DNA of 64,000 bases from CBDDHT01 sp965227905 (GCA_965227905.1 OZ245780.1:1364001-1428000), one strand, 5' to 3'. Counted from the stretch's first letter, positions 1 through 8,913 are shown. Notes: generated by a model not told the origin, from the sequence alone. Translations and numbers: made by a program.

Positions 1-1
1 C

Positions 2-961
2 ATGTCGCCGGGTCCGGTCTATGAGCCAGAAGGTACGGGGCCCGATTGGTGGCGTGTGGGCCGCGCGCTGTTCGCGGCCGGCGTGCGGCCTGGTGATCGT
101 GTGCAGAACTGCTTTGCGTTCAATTTCACGCCTGGCGGCTGGATCATGGATTCAGGCATCAGGGCGATTGGTTGTCCTTCGATTGCTGCCGGTGTCGGCA
201 ATACCGAGATGCAGCTGGCCGCACTCAAGGATTTCAGACCGACCTGCTTCACAGGGACACCTGATTTCCTGAAGGTCATTCTCGACAAAGCGGACGAGAT
301 GTCTGTGGACGCGGGTTCAATCACAAAGGCGCTTGTCTCGGGCGGGGCGTTGTTTCCTTCATTAAGGCAGGAGTATCGCGATCGCGGCGTCTCAGTCTTG
401 CAATGCTACGTGACGGCTGATCTTGGCCTGATTTCTTATGAATCTTCTGCAATGGAAGGCATGATCGTCGATGAGGGGGTGATCCTTGAGATTGTGCGCC
501 CTGGATCGAACACACCGGTGCCTGCCGGCGAAGTCGGTGAAATTGTTGTCACCACCTTCAATCGGGACTATCCGATGGTCCGTTTCGGTACGGGCGATCT
601 CTCGGCCGTCATGGAAGGAGCCAGTCCGTGCGGGCGCACGAATATGCGCATTAAGGGGTGGATGGGCAGAGCCGATCAACGGACCAAGATCAAGGGGATG
701 TTCGTCGACCCGGAGCAAGTCAATGCTATCGCCGAACGCCATCCGGAACTTGGGCGCCTGCGGGTGGTTGTGGCGCGTGTTGGCGAACAGGATGTGCTGA
801 CGCTTATGGCTGAATGCGAGCAAACCGGTGAAGGACTCGCCGATCGTATCGGAGACTCTCTTCAAGCGATTGCCAAGCTCAAGGGGGCCGTGGAGATCGT
901 CGCACCAGGCACACTCCCAAACGATGGCAAAGTCATTTCCGACGAACGGTCCTACGACTGA
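2..961 (+). CDS. Phenylacetate-CoA ligase-like AMP-forming enzyme, 3' part (5' end outside window)
   Basis: The last 319 residues of an acyl-adenylate-forming enzyme resembling the PaaK (phenylacetate-CoA ligase) family, which activates an aromatic acid to its CoA thioester with ATP. Visible features are a central alpha/beta region (RPTCFTGTPDFL), a YVTADLGLISYES segment where the family carries its adenine-binding motif, the FGTGDLS stretch matching the conserved (R/F)xTGD hinge, and a C-terminal lid with RIKGWMGRADQRTKIKG and a FVDPEQV segment. PaaK proteins are usually about 430 residues, so roughly 110 are missing, including the phosphate-binding loop. The frame is open at the window edge, so the ATG at 2 is probably internal. 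The substrate cannot be told from the sequence, and no phenylacetate pathway genes follow. Confidence 0.8.
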   Translation: MSPGPVYEPEGTGPDWWRVGRALFAAGVRPGDRVQNCFAFNFTPGGWIMDSGIRAIGCPSIAAGVGNTEMQLAALKDFRPTCFTGTPDFLKVILDKADEMSVDAGSITKALVSGGALFPSLRQEYRDRGVSVLQCYVTADLGLISYESSAMEGMIVDEGVILEIVRPGSNTPVPAGEVGEIVVTTFNRDYPMVRFGTGDLSAVMEGASPCGRTNMRIKGWMGRADQRTKIKGMFVDPEQVNAIAERHPELGRLRVVVARVGEQDVLTLMAECEQTGEGLADRIGDSLQAIAKLKGAVEIVAPGTLPNDGKVISDERSYD

Positions 962-1173
962 ACGAAATCTGCTTCTGCCGGTACTCGGTGTCGGCCTTCT
1001 CGTAGCAAATAATTCTATACATTGACGCACCCTCTTGATCACGTAGGAGTGAGTGCCATTTGTCTTTTCATGGCAAGAGTTGTGATGGCAGGTCTCGAAC
1101 AAGCTGCGGTCGACTAGTGCTGCTCCGAAGCAGACCGACTAGAGCCCCGAAGAGCCATCCGAGGAGGATTATC

Positions 1174-1833
1174 ATGACATTACAAATTGGTGCACAAGCT
1201 CCCGACTTTGAGGCAGACACGACGGAAGGGCGTATTCGTTTCCACGAATGGATGGGGGACTCCTGGTGCATGATGTTCTCGCATCCCAAGGATTTCACAC
1301 CCGTTTGCACGACCGAGCTTGGTTGTATGGCCGGTCTCAAGTCGGAGTTCGATCGGCGCGATTGCAAGATCATCGGTCTCAGTATCGATCCCGTCGAGAA
1401 CCATAAAGAGTGGTCCAAGGATATCGAAGAGACGATGGGGCATGCTCCGAACTACCCCATGATCGGCGATACGGATCTGGCGGTCGCCAAGCTTTATGGC
1501 ATGCTGCCTGCCAATGCCGGCACAAGTTCCGAAGGGCGCACGCCCATGGACAATGCAACCGTACGCAATGTCTATGTGATCGGTCCCGACAAAGTCATCA
1601 AGGCCGTCATAAGCTATCCGATGAGCACAGGCCGCAATTTCGATGAAGTGCTACGGCTCCTGGATTCCGCTCAATTGACCGCCAATCACAAGGTTGCGAC
1701 GCCGGTCAATTGGCAGCAAGGTGACGATGTCATCATTGTGCCGGCGGTTTCCGACGAAGAAGCGAAGGCAAAATACCCTGACGGTTGGAAGTCGCCAAAA
1801 CCATATATTCGCATTGTGCCGCAGCCGAACTGA
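1174..1833 (+). CDS. 1-Cys peroxiredoxin (Prx6 family)
   Basis: A thiol peroxidase of 219 residues that reduces hydrogen peroxide and organic peroxides in the cytoplasm. The peroxidatic cysteine is Cys45 in FSHPKDFTPVCTTELG. The long C-terminal domain with PDKVIKAVISYP and PVNWQQGDDVII, and the overall length, are typical of the Prx6/1-Cys group rather than AhpC. I chose the ATG at 1174 because GAGGAGG lies 7-13 bases upstream and the protein then begins at the usual MTLQIGAQAPDF; the frame also runs open from 1060. It is followed by a strong terminator, so it is probably transcribed alone. The electron donor is not apparent. The window has three more oxidative-damage genes: msrA, katG and a cytochrome c peroxidase. 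Confidence 0.93.
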   Translation: MTLQIGAQAPDFEADTTEGRIRFHEWMGDSWCMMFSHPKDFTPVCTTELGCMAGLKSEFDRRDCKIIGLSIDPVENHKEWSKDIEETMGHAPNYPMIGDTDLAVAKLYGMLPANAGTSSEGRTPMDNATVRNVYVIGPDKVIKAVISYPMSTGRNFDEVLRLLDSAQLTANHKVATPVNWQQGDDVIIVPAVSDEEAKAKYPDGWKSPKPYIRIVPQPN

Positions 1834-1919
1834 GGCAACATCGATGGCCGGCAGGCCGTTTTCTCAGTTGCGCCTGACTGAGCCATCCGTTGGCTGAACT
1901 GCCGAAATGAAAAAATTTG

Positions 1920-1955
1920 TGCCGCGGACCAAATCGGGTTCGCGGCATTTTTTTT
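1920..1955 (+). terminator. Rho-independent terminator after the peroxiredoxin gene
   Basis: A seven-pair stem, TGCCGCG (1920-1926) with CGCGGCA (1941-1947), is followed at once by eight T residues (1948-1955). It lies 87 bases after the peroxiredoxin stop codon on the same strand. Confidence 0.88.
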
Positions 1956-2051
1956 GATGAGAGGATCGACTACAAAGCCAGCTTACCGACTGATTGCATT
2001 CCTGGGACGGAGAATGCATGGGTCCGATAATGTCTTTGCAGAGGTATCCGA

Positions 2052-2477
2052 ATGTCCGGCGAACCGCGCAACCCTGCCTTGGCAACCGACTGTGTGTTGT
2101 TCGATGCACAGGGACGGGTCTTACTCATCCGGCGTGGCAATCCTCCATTTAAGGGAAACTATGCCATCCCTGGCGGCTTCGTAGATGTGGGGGAGAGTGT
2201 GGAAGCGGCGTGTCGCCGGGAGCTCAAGGAAGAAACGGGCCTGAGTGTTGGGGAACTCCGGCTGGTCGGCGTCTACTCGGATCCCAAACGCGACCCGCGC
2301 TCACACGTGGTGAGCGTCGTCTATATGGGTGAGGTGAAGACGGCAAATCCCAAGGCAGGCGACGATGCAAGCGATGCACGATGGGTCAAATACTGGCGCC
2401 GAGCGAAGCTTGCCTTCGATCACGCAGATATTCTCAGCGATGCGGATGCTCTTCGCAAATCCATCCGCGATCGCTGA
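2052..2477 (+). CDS. NUDIX hydrolase
   Basis: A 141-residue pyrophosphohydrolase of the NUDIX superfamily, which cleaves nucleoside diphosphates linked to another moiety. The Nudix box is complete at about residues 38-60: GGFVDVGESVEAACRRELKE followed by ETGL, with the REL..EE metal-binding glutamates in place. The N-terminal LATDCVLFDAQGRVLLIRR and the compact length suggest an ADP-ribose or ADP-sugar pyrophosphatase-like member, but the substrate cannot be assigned. The start is preceded by a GAGG Shine-Dalgarno at 2040. It ends 14 bases before the convergent ParA-like gene, and no terminator hairpin was seen in that gap. Confidence 0.9.
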   Translation: MSGEPRNPALATDCVLFDAQGRVLLIRRGNPPFKGNYAIPGGFVDVGESVEAACRRELKEETGLSVGELRLVGVYSDPKRDPRSHVVSVVYMGEVKTANPKAGDDASDARWVKYWRRAKLAFDHADILSDADALRKSIRDR

Positions 2478-2491
2478 AAAGCCTATTTTGC

Positions 2492-3592
2492 TCAGGCGGC
2501 GCCTGAAACCTTGGACGCCATCTTCTGAAGGCGCACAATGCGCGTGCTGAGCGATGTCGGAAGGCTGGCACGTTCACGCCCGCGCGGTTGGCCCGGGGCC
2601 ATGATTTGAGCGCTCTCGACGACGCGATTGGCCAGAAACTCGAAGTCTTCTCCGCAGCGCTTGGCCGCTTCGCCGACTACCCCATAGACGCCTTCCTGGT
2701 GGCCAAGGTCGAAAATCGGCATGTAATGAGCCTGCGATTTCGGCACCAGGGTCTTGTAGTCGCGAATTTGCGCCAGGCAGAATGAATCGTGATCGATATT
2801 TGCCGAGGAGTCCGAATCCCCGTCGAACTGCATGATCCACTTCGCATACTGGCGCGGCATTTCGTCGATCCAGTACTGAAAGGCCTTTGCCGGGCGCTGG
2901 TTCGAAACCGAGAATTTGACGGATATGTAGCCCATTGGCGCCATATTGCCGTCCGGCAGCTCCAATTCCATTGGAGAGCGCGTCGCCATCAGCTTGCGAA
3001 TTTCCCAATCTTCGCGCCACTGGCGAACCTTGGGGCCCATATTGCGCAGACCCTGCATGGAGTAGAGGTCAGGCGCCAGCGGAATGACGATATGATCGCA
3101 TCCGACGAGGGCCGCCCGGTTGATGGAGCCCAGATTTGGGCCAAGGTCGACAAGTGCGATGTCGGCATCGTAGTCGAAGCCTGCATTGGCAATCAGCCGC
3201 GCGAACGCCGTTGTGACACGGAATGCGCGCTCTTCGCCGGACAGACAGCGTGGCCATGTTGCCGACAATTCGTCTTCGACCTCCGCGAGCGCCAGATCGC
3301 CGACCAGCAATCCGAGGCCATCGGCCCGCTCGTTGATGTGCGGATTGGCTGCGATATCCCCTACGCCGCGAAACAGCGGCGATATCGAACCATAAATCGT
3401 TTGTTCTTTCTCACTCTGAAGAATGTTCCAGAGACTGTCTTCGTCCAGGAACATTGCGCTCAAATTGGCCTGCGGATCCAGATCGACCGCGAGCACCCGA
3501 TGCCCGAGCCGTTGGAACATCCACGCCAAGTGGTAGACAAGAGACGTCTTGCCGACGCCTCCCTTATTATTGAAGAAGGCAATAGTTTTCAT
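2492..3592 (-). CDS. Orphan ParA/MinD-type ATPase
   Basis: A 366-residue P-loop ATPase of the ParA/Soj (SIMIBI) class. The deviant Walker A motif KGGVGKT is at residues 10-16, VLAVDLDPQANLS follows, and ADIALVDLGPNLGSINRAAL is the Walker B region, with the conserved IPLAPDLYSMQGL segment after it. ParA proteins use ATP-dependent dimerisation on DNA or membrane to position chromosomes, plasmids or protein clusters. I chose the ATG at 3592, 51 bases inside the longest frame, because AGGGG lies just upstream and the ATPase fold begins there (MKTIAFFNNKGG). It is longer than chromosomal ParA (about 260-290 residues) because of extra C-terminal sequence. There is no parB, parS-like array or replication gene beside it, so the cargo is unknown. 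Confidence 0.87.
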   Translation of the reverse strand: MKTIAFFNNKGGVGKTSLVYHLAWMFQRLGHRVLAVDLDPQANLSAMFLDEDSLWNILQSEKEQTIYGSISPLFRGVGDIAANPHINERADGLGLLVGDLALAEVEDELSATWPRCLSGEERAFRVTTAFARLIANAGFDYDADIALVDLGPNLGSINRAALVGCDHIVIPLAPDLYSMQGLRNMGPKVRQWREDWEIRKLMATRSPMELELPDGNMAPMGYISVKFSVSNQRPAKAFQYWIDEMPRQYAKWIMQFDGDSDSSANIDHDSFCLAQIRDYKTLVPKSQAHYMPIFDLGHQEGVYGVVGEAAKRCGEDFEFLANRVVESAQIMAPGQPRGRERASLPTSLSTRIVRLQKMASKVSGAA

Positions 3593-3930
3593 TGGACCCC
3601 TTGCACCCCGCCGCCGCTTTACCGAGTTGACAAGGACGATCATGTGTAAATCGCCGAATCAGTGCGTTAAGAATGACCGGGTGCCCGGATTTGTGCAACC
3701 CATCGCAGACGAAGAGTTTGGGATAGCCTGTTCAATTTTTGGATGAGCCCCATGGTCTTGTGCCGCCAGCAGGAATACGGTTTCGTGTCTCAATGGTTCC
3801 GCAGACTGCCTTGAGAGCGGCAAATTGCCGTGCACTGAATGACACGTCCGCCCGGCATTGCTAAATTTGGGTTTGGCGTAAGGGAGCTGTTCGGCAGTCG
3901 GTTGAACGGTGGGTGAGAGGTAGGGAAATT

Positions 3931-4872
3931 GTGACGCCCGATCCGCAAGACTATGATTTTGAACTCGACCAGGCGCTGGCGGCTGTCGTGGGTCTTCGTA
4001 CGATCATTCCCGAAGACGCCTTTACTGCCGAAGTCCTTGGGACAGAGCGTGCCGGAAATGGGGCGGTAATCCGCTCTGATGGATTGATTCTGACCATCGG
4101 TTATCTGGTCACCGAGGCGGAAACTGTCTGGATTACTTTGTCCGATGGCCGCGTTGTCCCAGGTCATGTGCTTGCCTTTGATCAGGTCACCGGGTTCGGA
4201 TTGGTGCAGGCTCTCGCAAAAATCGACGTGCCTCATCTCAATCTTGGCAGTTCATCGCGCGCAAAGGTCAATTCCCGCGTCATTCTTGGCGGCGCCGGAG
4301 GGCGCGAGCAATCGGTCGCAGGACGCATTGTCGTCAAGCAGGAGTTCGCGGGGTACTGGGAGTATGTGCTCGACGAGGCGATCTTTACATCGCCTGCCCA
4401 TCCTAATTGGGGCGGCGCCGCATTGATCGACGGGACCGGATCGTTACTCGGCATAGGCTCACTTCTGCTTCAACACATGCGCAACGATGGCGACAACGAA
4501 GACGTCAACATGATTGTGCCGATCGACCTGGTGAAACCGATCCTCGACGATCTCTTGACCACAGGCCGTTCGAGCCGTCCACCACGTCCCTGGATCGGCC
4601 TTTATGCGACGGAGGTTCATGACCATGTCGTCGTCGCGGCTGTAGCAAGCGGAGGGCCGGCAGCACACTCGGAGGTCGCCGTTGGAGACATTATCCTGGC
4701 GGTGGATGGGGAAGACGTCGACTCGCTGGCGGAACTCTTTCGCAAAGTCTGGTCTGTCGGCGATGCAGGCGTGGACATTCCCCTGCTGATCAATCGCGAC
4801 GGGGAGACCTTCGATATCTGGATCCGCTCGGTTGATCGCAACGACCTCCTGAAGTCGCCGATCATTCACTGA
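3931..4872 (+). CDS. HtrA/DegP-like PDZ protein lacking the catalytic triad (predicted pseudoprotease)
   Basis: About 313 residues with the layout of an HtrA-type trypsin-like domain followed by one PDZ domain (about 215-300: WIGLYATEV, AVGDIILAVDGEDVDSLAEL). The positions that normally carry the triad are changed. GLILTIGYLV stands where HtrA has GLILTNxHVV (His to Tyr, about residue 58). TGFGLVQ replaces T(D)xALLK (Asp to Gly). HPNWGGAAL replaces GNSGGPL (Ser to Trp). It should therefore be proteolytically inactive, possibly a binding or regulatory protein. There is no signal peptide or membrane segment, unlike classical DegP. I prefer the GTG at 3931 (after GAGGTAGGGAAATT) to the GTG at 3913. 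It is divergent from the ParA-like gene. Confidence 0.8.
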   Translation: MTPDPQDYDFELDQALAAVVGLRTIIPEDAFTAEVLGTERAGNGAVIRSDGLILTIGYLVTEAETVWITLSDGRVVPGHVLAFDQVTGFGLVQALAKIDVPHLNLGSSSRAKVNSRVILGGAGGREQSVAGRIVVKQEFAGYWEYVLDEAIFTSPAHPNWGGAALIDGTGSLLGIGSLLLQHMRNDGDNEDVNMIVPIDLVKPILDDLLTTGRSSRPPRPWIGLYATEVHDHVVVAAVASGGPAAHSEVAVGDIILAVDGEDVDSLAELFRKVWSVGDAGVDIPLLINRDGETFDIWIRSVDRNDLLKSPIIH

Positions 4873-5125
4873 ACGAAAAAGCGTCTGCTTATTTCATTGA
4901 GCGGCCAATGCGTGCTGGCTGATACCGTCGCTGCCGATTGCGAGCTTGCGGCTATGCAATGCAAATCGAACATGCCAGCCTTGCAGAAATCGCCTTGCAC
5001 AGTGAAGGCAACGACACTAGATCATCCGGCGTTCAGTTGGGCGTGAAAAGCAACCCTAGGTGCGTGACACTCGTCGCATCGACGAACGTAACCAAGATGG
5101 TTGATCGGCACGGCGGTCTAGAAAG

Positions 5126-6373
5126 ATGCGGGAAATTCTCAGGCCGATAACGGCGCTCCTCCTGAGCGTGGCCATCCTGCTGCTCGGAAACGGACTGCAA
5201 ATCTTCATCATACCGGTTCGCGCAGAACTCGAGAGTTTCTCGGCATTCGAAATCGGTATTACCGGCGCCTTCTATTATGGCGGTCTGCTAGCCGGTTGCT
5301 ATTTTTGCCCCATGGCCGTGGCCCGTGTCGGGCACATCCGCGCCTTCGCAGCATTCGCCGCGCTTGCAACGCTCGCCCCCCTCGTTCACCCCATATCTTC
5401 AAGCGTCTTCATCTGGTGCATTTTGCGGGCAATGACGGGTGTCTCTTTCGCGGGACTCTATATCGCGATCGAAAGCTGGCTCAATGGGTCGGCTTCCAAC
5501 GAGAATCGCGGAACGGTCTTTGCCATTTATACAGGTATCAATCTCACCGTGATGGCGGTGGGACAACTGCTTGTTATGACTGGCGACCCAGCCGGGTTCG
5601 AACTCTTCTCGCTTGTTGCCATCCTCATTATTCTGGCCGTCATTCCCGTCGCGTTGAGCAAGGCAGCGACTCCGCAGCAACCTCAGGCCGCGCGGCTACG
5701 CCTGCGCTGGCTTTATCGGATATCGCCCGTCGGTGTTGCCGGATGTCTATGTGCCGGTCTTGCAAGCGGCTCTTTCTGGTCGCTTGGCCCGATTTTCGGC
5801 ACAGGCTCGGGTCTTGGTGTAAACATGACGGCTTTATTTATGGCAGCCGTCATTCTGTCGGCGGCCTCGGCACAATGGCCACTCGGATATCTGTCCGACC
5901 AACGCGACCGTCGTCAGATCATATTGCTCGCGGGAGGCATTGCGCTATTCGCGAGCGTCGGCCTGGCGGTCGGCGCGGGTGAGGGGACGATACTTGTTGT
6001 CACGTTGGGAGCGCTATTCGGAATTGGTGCCATACCGCTCTATGCCTTGAGCGTCGCACACGGCAACGATTTCGCTGATCGCGAAGATGCGGTGGATGTG
6101 AGCTCGGGATTGTTGCTGGTGTACGCCTTCGGCGCCGTCGTTGGCCCGCTGATGGCGTCCTACGTCATGAACCATGTCGGAGCCGGTGGTCTGTTTGGCT
6201 ATACCGCGGTCATATACACGGTTTTTATGATCTTCGTCGTTTGGCGTATGCGTCTCCGGGAAACGCCCTCGCCTGAAGGACGTGAGGACTTCGTTGCCAT
6301 GACACGGACATCACCTGTCGCTTTGCAGATGGATCCGCGCTCGGTGTCCGAGGCGGAGGGCGCTGAAACATAA
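5126..6373 (+). CDS. Major facilitator superfamily transporter
   Basis: A 415-residue inner-membrane protein with about twelve hydrophobic segments, beginning LLLSVAILLLGNGLQIFII. The layout fits the YcaD/YfkF-like group of MFS transporters. The GYLSDQRDRRQI loop matches the conserved cytoplasmic MFS motif between segments 8 and 9, and RAMTGVSFAGLYIAIESW matches the equivalent of segment 4. The hydrophilic tail after residue 385 is cytoplasmic. The substrate cannot be inferred. It converges on the M19 peptidase-like gene and ends 47 bases from it, so it is not part of the minus-strand hyu/liv unit, although export of a metabolite of that pathway cannot be excluded. Confidence 0.88.
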   Translation: MREILRPITALLLSVAILLLGNGLQIFIIPVRAELESFSAFEIGITGAFYYGGLLAGCYFCPMAVARVGHIRAFAAFAALATLAPLVHPISSSVFIWCILRAMTGVSFAGLYIAIESWLNGSASNENRGTVFAIYTGINLTVMAVGQLLVMTGDPAGFELFSLVAILIILAVIPVALSKAATPQQPQAARLRLRWLYRISPVGVAGCLCAGLASGSFWSLGPIFGTGSGLGVNMTALFMAAVILSAASAQWPLGYLSDQRDRRQIILLAGGIALFASVGLAVGAGEGTILVVTLGALFGIGAIPLYALSVAHGNDFADREDAVDVSSGLLLVYAFGAVVGPLMASYVMNHVGAGGLFGYTAVIYTVFMIFVVWRMRLRETPSPEGREDFVAMTRTSPVALQMDPRSVSEAEGAET

Positions 6374-6420
6374 TGGCAAAAGGCAAATTTACGTCATGAT
6401 TGCAGGCCGGATCGGCTTGT

Positions 6421-7401
6421 TCAGACGCTCCAGACCTCGTCCAGCAGACGAAGCCAGTTGAAACCAATGATCTTGCGGGTTTTTTCCTCACTCCATCCGG
6501 CACGCTCCATGGCTGCCGTCAGGTTGGCGAATTCGCCGATTGAAGTGAAGCCGTCGGGAAACTTGATTTCACCGAAATCGGTGAGTGAGCGGGCATAGCC
6601 CTTGTCCTCGGTAATCCAACGGAAGAAGTCGTCGTCGTGGCCCTGGGTAAAGTCGGTGCCGATGCCGACACTGTCCTCACCGGCGATGTTGATGACATAG
6701 TCGATGGCCTCGACATAGTCGTCGACGGTGGAGTCGGTACCACGCTTCAGGAATGGCGTGAACATCGTGACGCCGACGAAACCGCCGCGATCAGCGATGA
6801 ATCTGAGCTCGTCATCCGTCTTGTTGCGAGGGTGCTCTTTCAGTCCTGCCGGGAGGCAGTGCGAGTAGGCGACGGGCTTCTTCGAGGCAACGATGACGTC
6901 TCGTGAGGTCGTCGCACCGACGTGGCTGAGATCGCACAACATGCCGACGCGGTTCATTTCGGCGACCATCTCGTGACCAAAATCCGACAGGCCCGAATCT
7001 GTCGATTCATAGCAGCCGCTTCCGGCCAGATTTTGCGTATTGTAGGCCATCTGAACGACGCCGACACCGACATCCTTGAACAGCTGAATGAACTCGAGCC
7101 GGTCCTCGAAGGCGGATGTGTTCTGGAAACCGAGAACGATTGCGGTTTTGCCCTGAGCCTTCGCAGCGTGGATATCAGCGACTGTGCGTGCCTTGACGAT
7201 CAGATCGTCATGCTCTTCGAACCAGCGGTTCCACTGGCCGATATTGAGCATGGTCTCTCGGAAACCCTCCCAGACCGAACAGGTGCAATTTGCGGCGGTG
7301 AGCCCGCCTCGGCGCATATCCTCGAAGATCTCCCGGCTCCAGTTGGAGATGATCAGCCCGTCGAAGACGATGGCATCGCGATGCAGGTCTTTGCCCGTCA
7401 T
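6421..7401 (-). CDS. Membrane dipeptidase-like protein (peptidase M19 family, altered metal site)
   Basis: A 326-residue amidohydrolase-fold protein of the M19 (renal dipeptidase) family. Recognisable parts are MLCDLSHVGATTSRDVI, the second histidine segment PVAYSHCLPAGLKEHPRN, and the C-terminal VGIGTDFTQGH. The first metal motif, normally DGHNDLP, reads DGLIISNW, so both the His and the Asp of HxD are absent. The bridging glutamate region (usually GIEGG) reads LGFQNTSAF. A normal dinuclear zinc dipeptidase seems unlikely. It may be a divergent subfamily with other metal use or another amide substrate. It lies 39 bases after livF on the same strand with AGGAAACTCC before its ATG, so it is probably the last gene of the hyu/liv operon. 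Confidence 0.82.
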   Translation of the reverse strand: MTGKDLHRDAIVFDGLIISNWSREIFEDMRRGGLTAANCTCSVWEGFRETMLNIGQWNRWFEEHDDLIVKARTVADIHAAKAQGKTAIVLGFQNTSAFEDRLEFIQLFKDVGVGVVQMAYNTQNLAGSGCYESTDSGLSDFGHEMVAEMNRVGMLCDLSHVGATTSRDVIVASKKPVAYSHCLPAGLKEHPRNKTDDELRFIADRGGFVGVTMFTPFLKRGTDSTVDDYVEAIDYVINIAGEDSVGIGTDFTQGHDDDFFRWITEDKGYARSLTDFGEIKFPDGFTSIGEFANLTAAMERAGWSEEKTRKIIGFNWLRLLDEVWSV

Positions 7402-7440
7402 GGAGTTTCCTAAAGTTCGCAGTCCTTTGGGGACCGGCAG

Positions 7441-8160
7441 TCAGAGATAGATCGTTCGCACGATTTCGTCGTGATTGCCTTCCAGCGCCTTGACGAAGCC
7501 GCCATCGGAGACGAGGCCGTCCCGCAAAATGATGAAACGGTCGGCAACCTTGAAGGCGAGGGCAAGATTCTGTTCGACCATCAGCATGGTGGAACCATCT
7601 TCCTTCAAAGCCTTGATGATGGTGCCGATCTCTTTGATGAATTGCGGTGCCAGTCCGCCGGACGGCTCATCGAGTAGAAGCAGTTTCGGCTTGGCCATAA
7701 CCGCGCGGCCAATGGCGACCATTTGCTGCTCGCCGCCAGAAAGCGTTCGGGCGTGCTGTTTGCGCCGTTCCGCAAGGCGGGGGAAATAGCCGAACACCTT
7801 TTCCAACTGCTCCTCGACATCATCGCGGCTTCGGATGATCGACCCGAGCCGTAGATTGTGCTCGACGGTCAGGTGTGGAAACAGGTCGCGAGACTGGGAT
7901 ACCTGGATTACGCCATGGCGGAAGATTTTGTGGGCCGGAAGACCGGTAATGTCGTGCCCATCGAACATGACCTTGCCGGACGACGGAGCTACGAATCCGC
8001 TGATCGTGTTCAGCGATGTCGACTTGCCGCTTCCGTTGGCGCCGAGCACCGCGACGGCTTCACCTTGGGAGACCGAGTAGTCGATGCCGCGCAGGACCTG
8101 CTTCGTGCCATAGGAAACATGCAGGTCCGTAATGCTCAAGAGTGGGTTATCCGTGTCCAA
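7441..8160 (-). CDS. livF: ABC transporter ATPase, branched-chain amino acid type (LivF-like)
   Basis: A 239-residue ATP-binding subunit of a HAAT-family importer. It carries Walker A GANGSGKS (about residues 40-47), the Q-loop near VIQVSQSRDLFPHLT, the signature LSGGEQQM, Walker B LLLLDEPSGGLAP and the switch histidine region VEQNL. The short form without extra C-terminal sequence is LivF rather than LivG. The start is probably the TTG at 8160: GGAGG lies six bases before it and translation then begins MDTDNPLLSITDLHV. The same-frame codons up to 8268 overlap livG and do not resemble the family. It overlaps the livG end by 14 bases, so the two are translationally coupled. Confidence 0.92.
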   Translation of the reverse strand: MDTDNPLLSITDLHVSYGTKQVLRGIDYSVSQGEAVAVLGANGSGKSTSLNTISGFVAPSSGKVMFDGHDITGLPAHKIFRHGVIQVSQSRDLFPHLTVEHNLRLGSIIRSRDDVEEQLEKVFGYFPRLAERRKQHARTLSGGEQQMVAIGRAVMAKPKLLLLDEPSGGLAPQFIKEIGTIIKALKEDGSTMLMVEQNLALAFKVADRFIILRDGLVSDGGFVKALEGNHDEIVRTIYL

Positions 8161-8911
8161 GATAAGCCTCCAAGACCTCGCGGTTCTGTCTGATTTCCTG
8201 TGGTGTGCCTTCGGCGATCTTCTGACCGGAACTGAGAACGACAATGACGTCCGACCCGGACATGACAAGATCGATCACATGCTCGATGAGCATCACAGCG
8301 ATGCCTTCTTCACCCGCAAGGCGGCGGATGATTTCCATCATGCGATCGCGCATCGGCGGTGAGAGGCCGACGACGGGTTCGTCCAACAGCAGGAGGGGAG
8401 GTTCGGTTGCGAGTGTGCGCACGATCTCGACCATGCGCTGTTGCCCGCCCGACAGGTCCTTGACCGGTTGGTCGGCGATGGGGCCGAGGTCCATGAGATC
8501 GAGCAGGCGGCGCGCTTTCTCCAATCCTTCACGTTCCGCTTCACGAGCTTCCGGAAGCCCCAGCATGATTCCGAAGAACCCGCTTTTGATTTTGACGTGA
8601 AGACCGGCCAGCACGTTCTCGAGCGCCGTCAGTTCGGGAAACAATCCGCCATTCTGAAACGTCCTGCGCACACCTTTTACCGAGATGTCGTGGGGCGCCA
8701 GGGTGTGTATCGGCTCGCCCTTGAAATGGATCGTGCCATCAGTCGCCTGGACATAACCCGATATCGCATTGAAGAGCGTTGTCTTGCCGGCACCATTCGG
8801 CCCGATAACCGCGCGAACTTCGCCTGCATTGGCATCGAAGGTCACGCCGGATAGCGCCTGCAGACCTGCGAAGTTGACCGATACACCATCGAGTTTAAGA
8901 AGTGGCTCCAT
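8147..8911 (-). CDS. livG: ABC transporter ATPase, branched-chain amino acid type (LivG-like)
   Basis: A 254-residue ATP-binding subunit, partner of the LivF-like protein. It shows Walker A GPNGAGKTT (about 35-43), VRRTFQNGGLFPELTALENV, the signature LSGGQQRMVEI and Walker B LLLLDEPVVGLSP. The IAVMLIEHVIDLVM segment and the C-terminal GTPQEIRQNREVLEAYLG are typical of LivG. Translation starts at the ATG at 8911, where MEPLLKLDGVSVNF begins; the frame continues upstream only by overlapping livM. The start is two bases after the livM stop, which indicates coupled translation. Confidence 0.93.
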   Translation of the reverse strand: MEPLLKLDGVSVNFAGLQALSGVTFDANAGEVRAVIGPNGAGKTTLFNAISGYVQATDGTIHFKGEPIHTLAPHDISVKGVRRTFQNGGLFPELTALENVLAGLHVKIKSGFFGIMLGLPEAREAEREGLEKARRLLDLMDLGPIADQPVKDLSGGQQRMVEIVRTLATEPPLLLLDEPVVGLSPPMRDRMMEIIRRLAGEEGIAVMLIEHVIDLVMSGSDVIVVLSSGQKIAEGTPQEIRQNREVLEAYLGHG

Positions 8912-8913
8912 GA

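Noticed and set aside
2789..3649. 286-codon plus-strand frame opposite the ParA-like gene
   Set aside because: It is antisense to a clear ATPase with intact motifs and contains no recognisable domain.
8158..8268. Longer LivF reading with the N-terminal extension from 8268
   Set aside because: The extra residues lie inside livG and do not resemble the family; the TTG at 8160 has a ribosome site.
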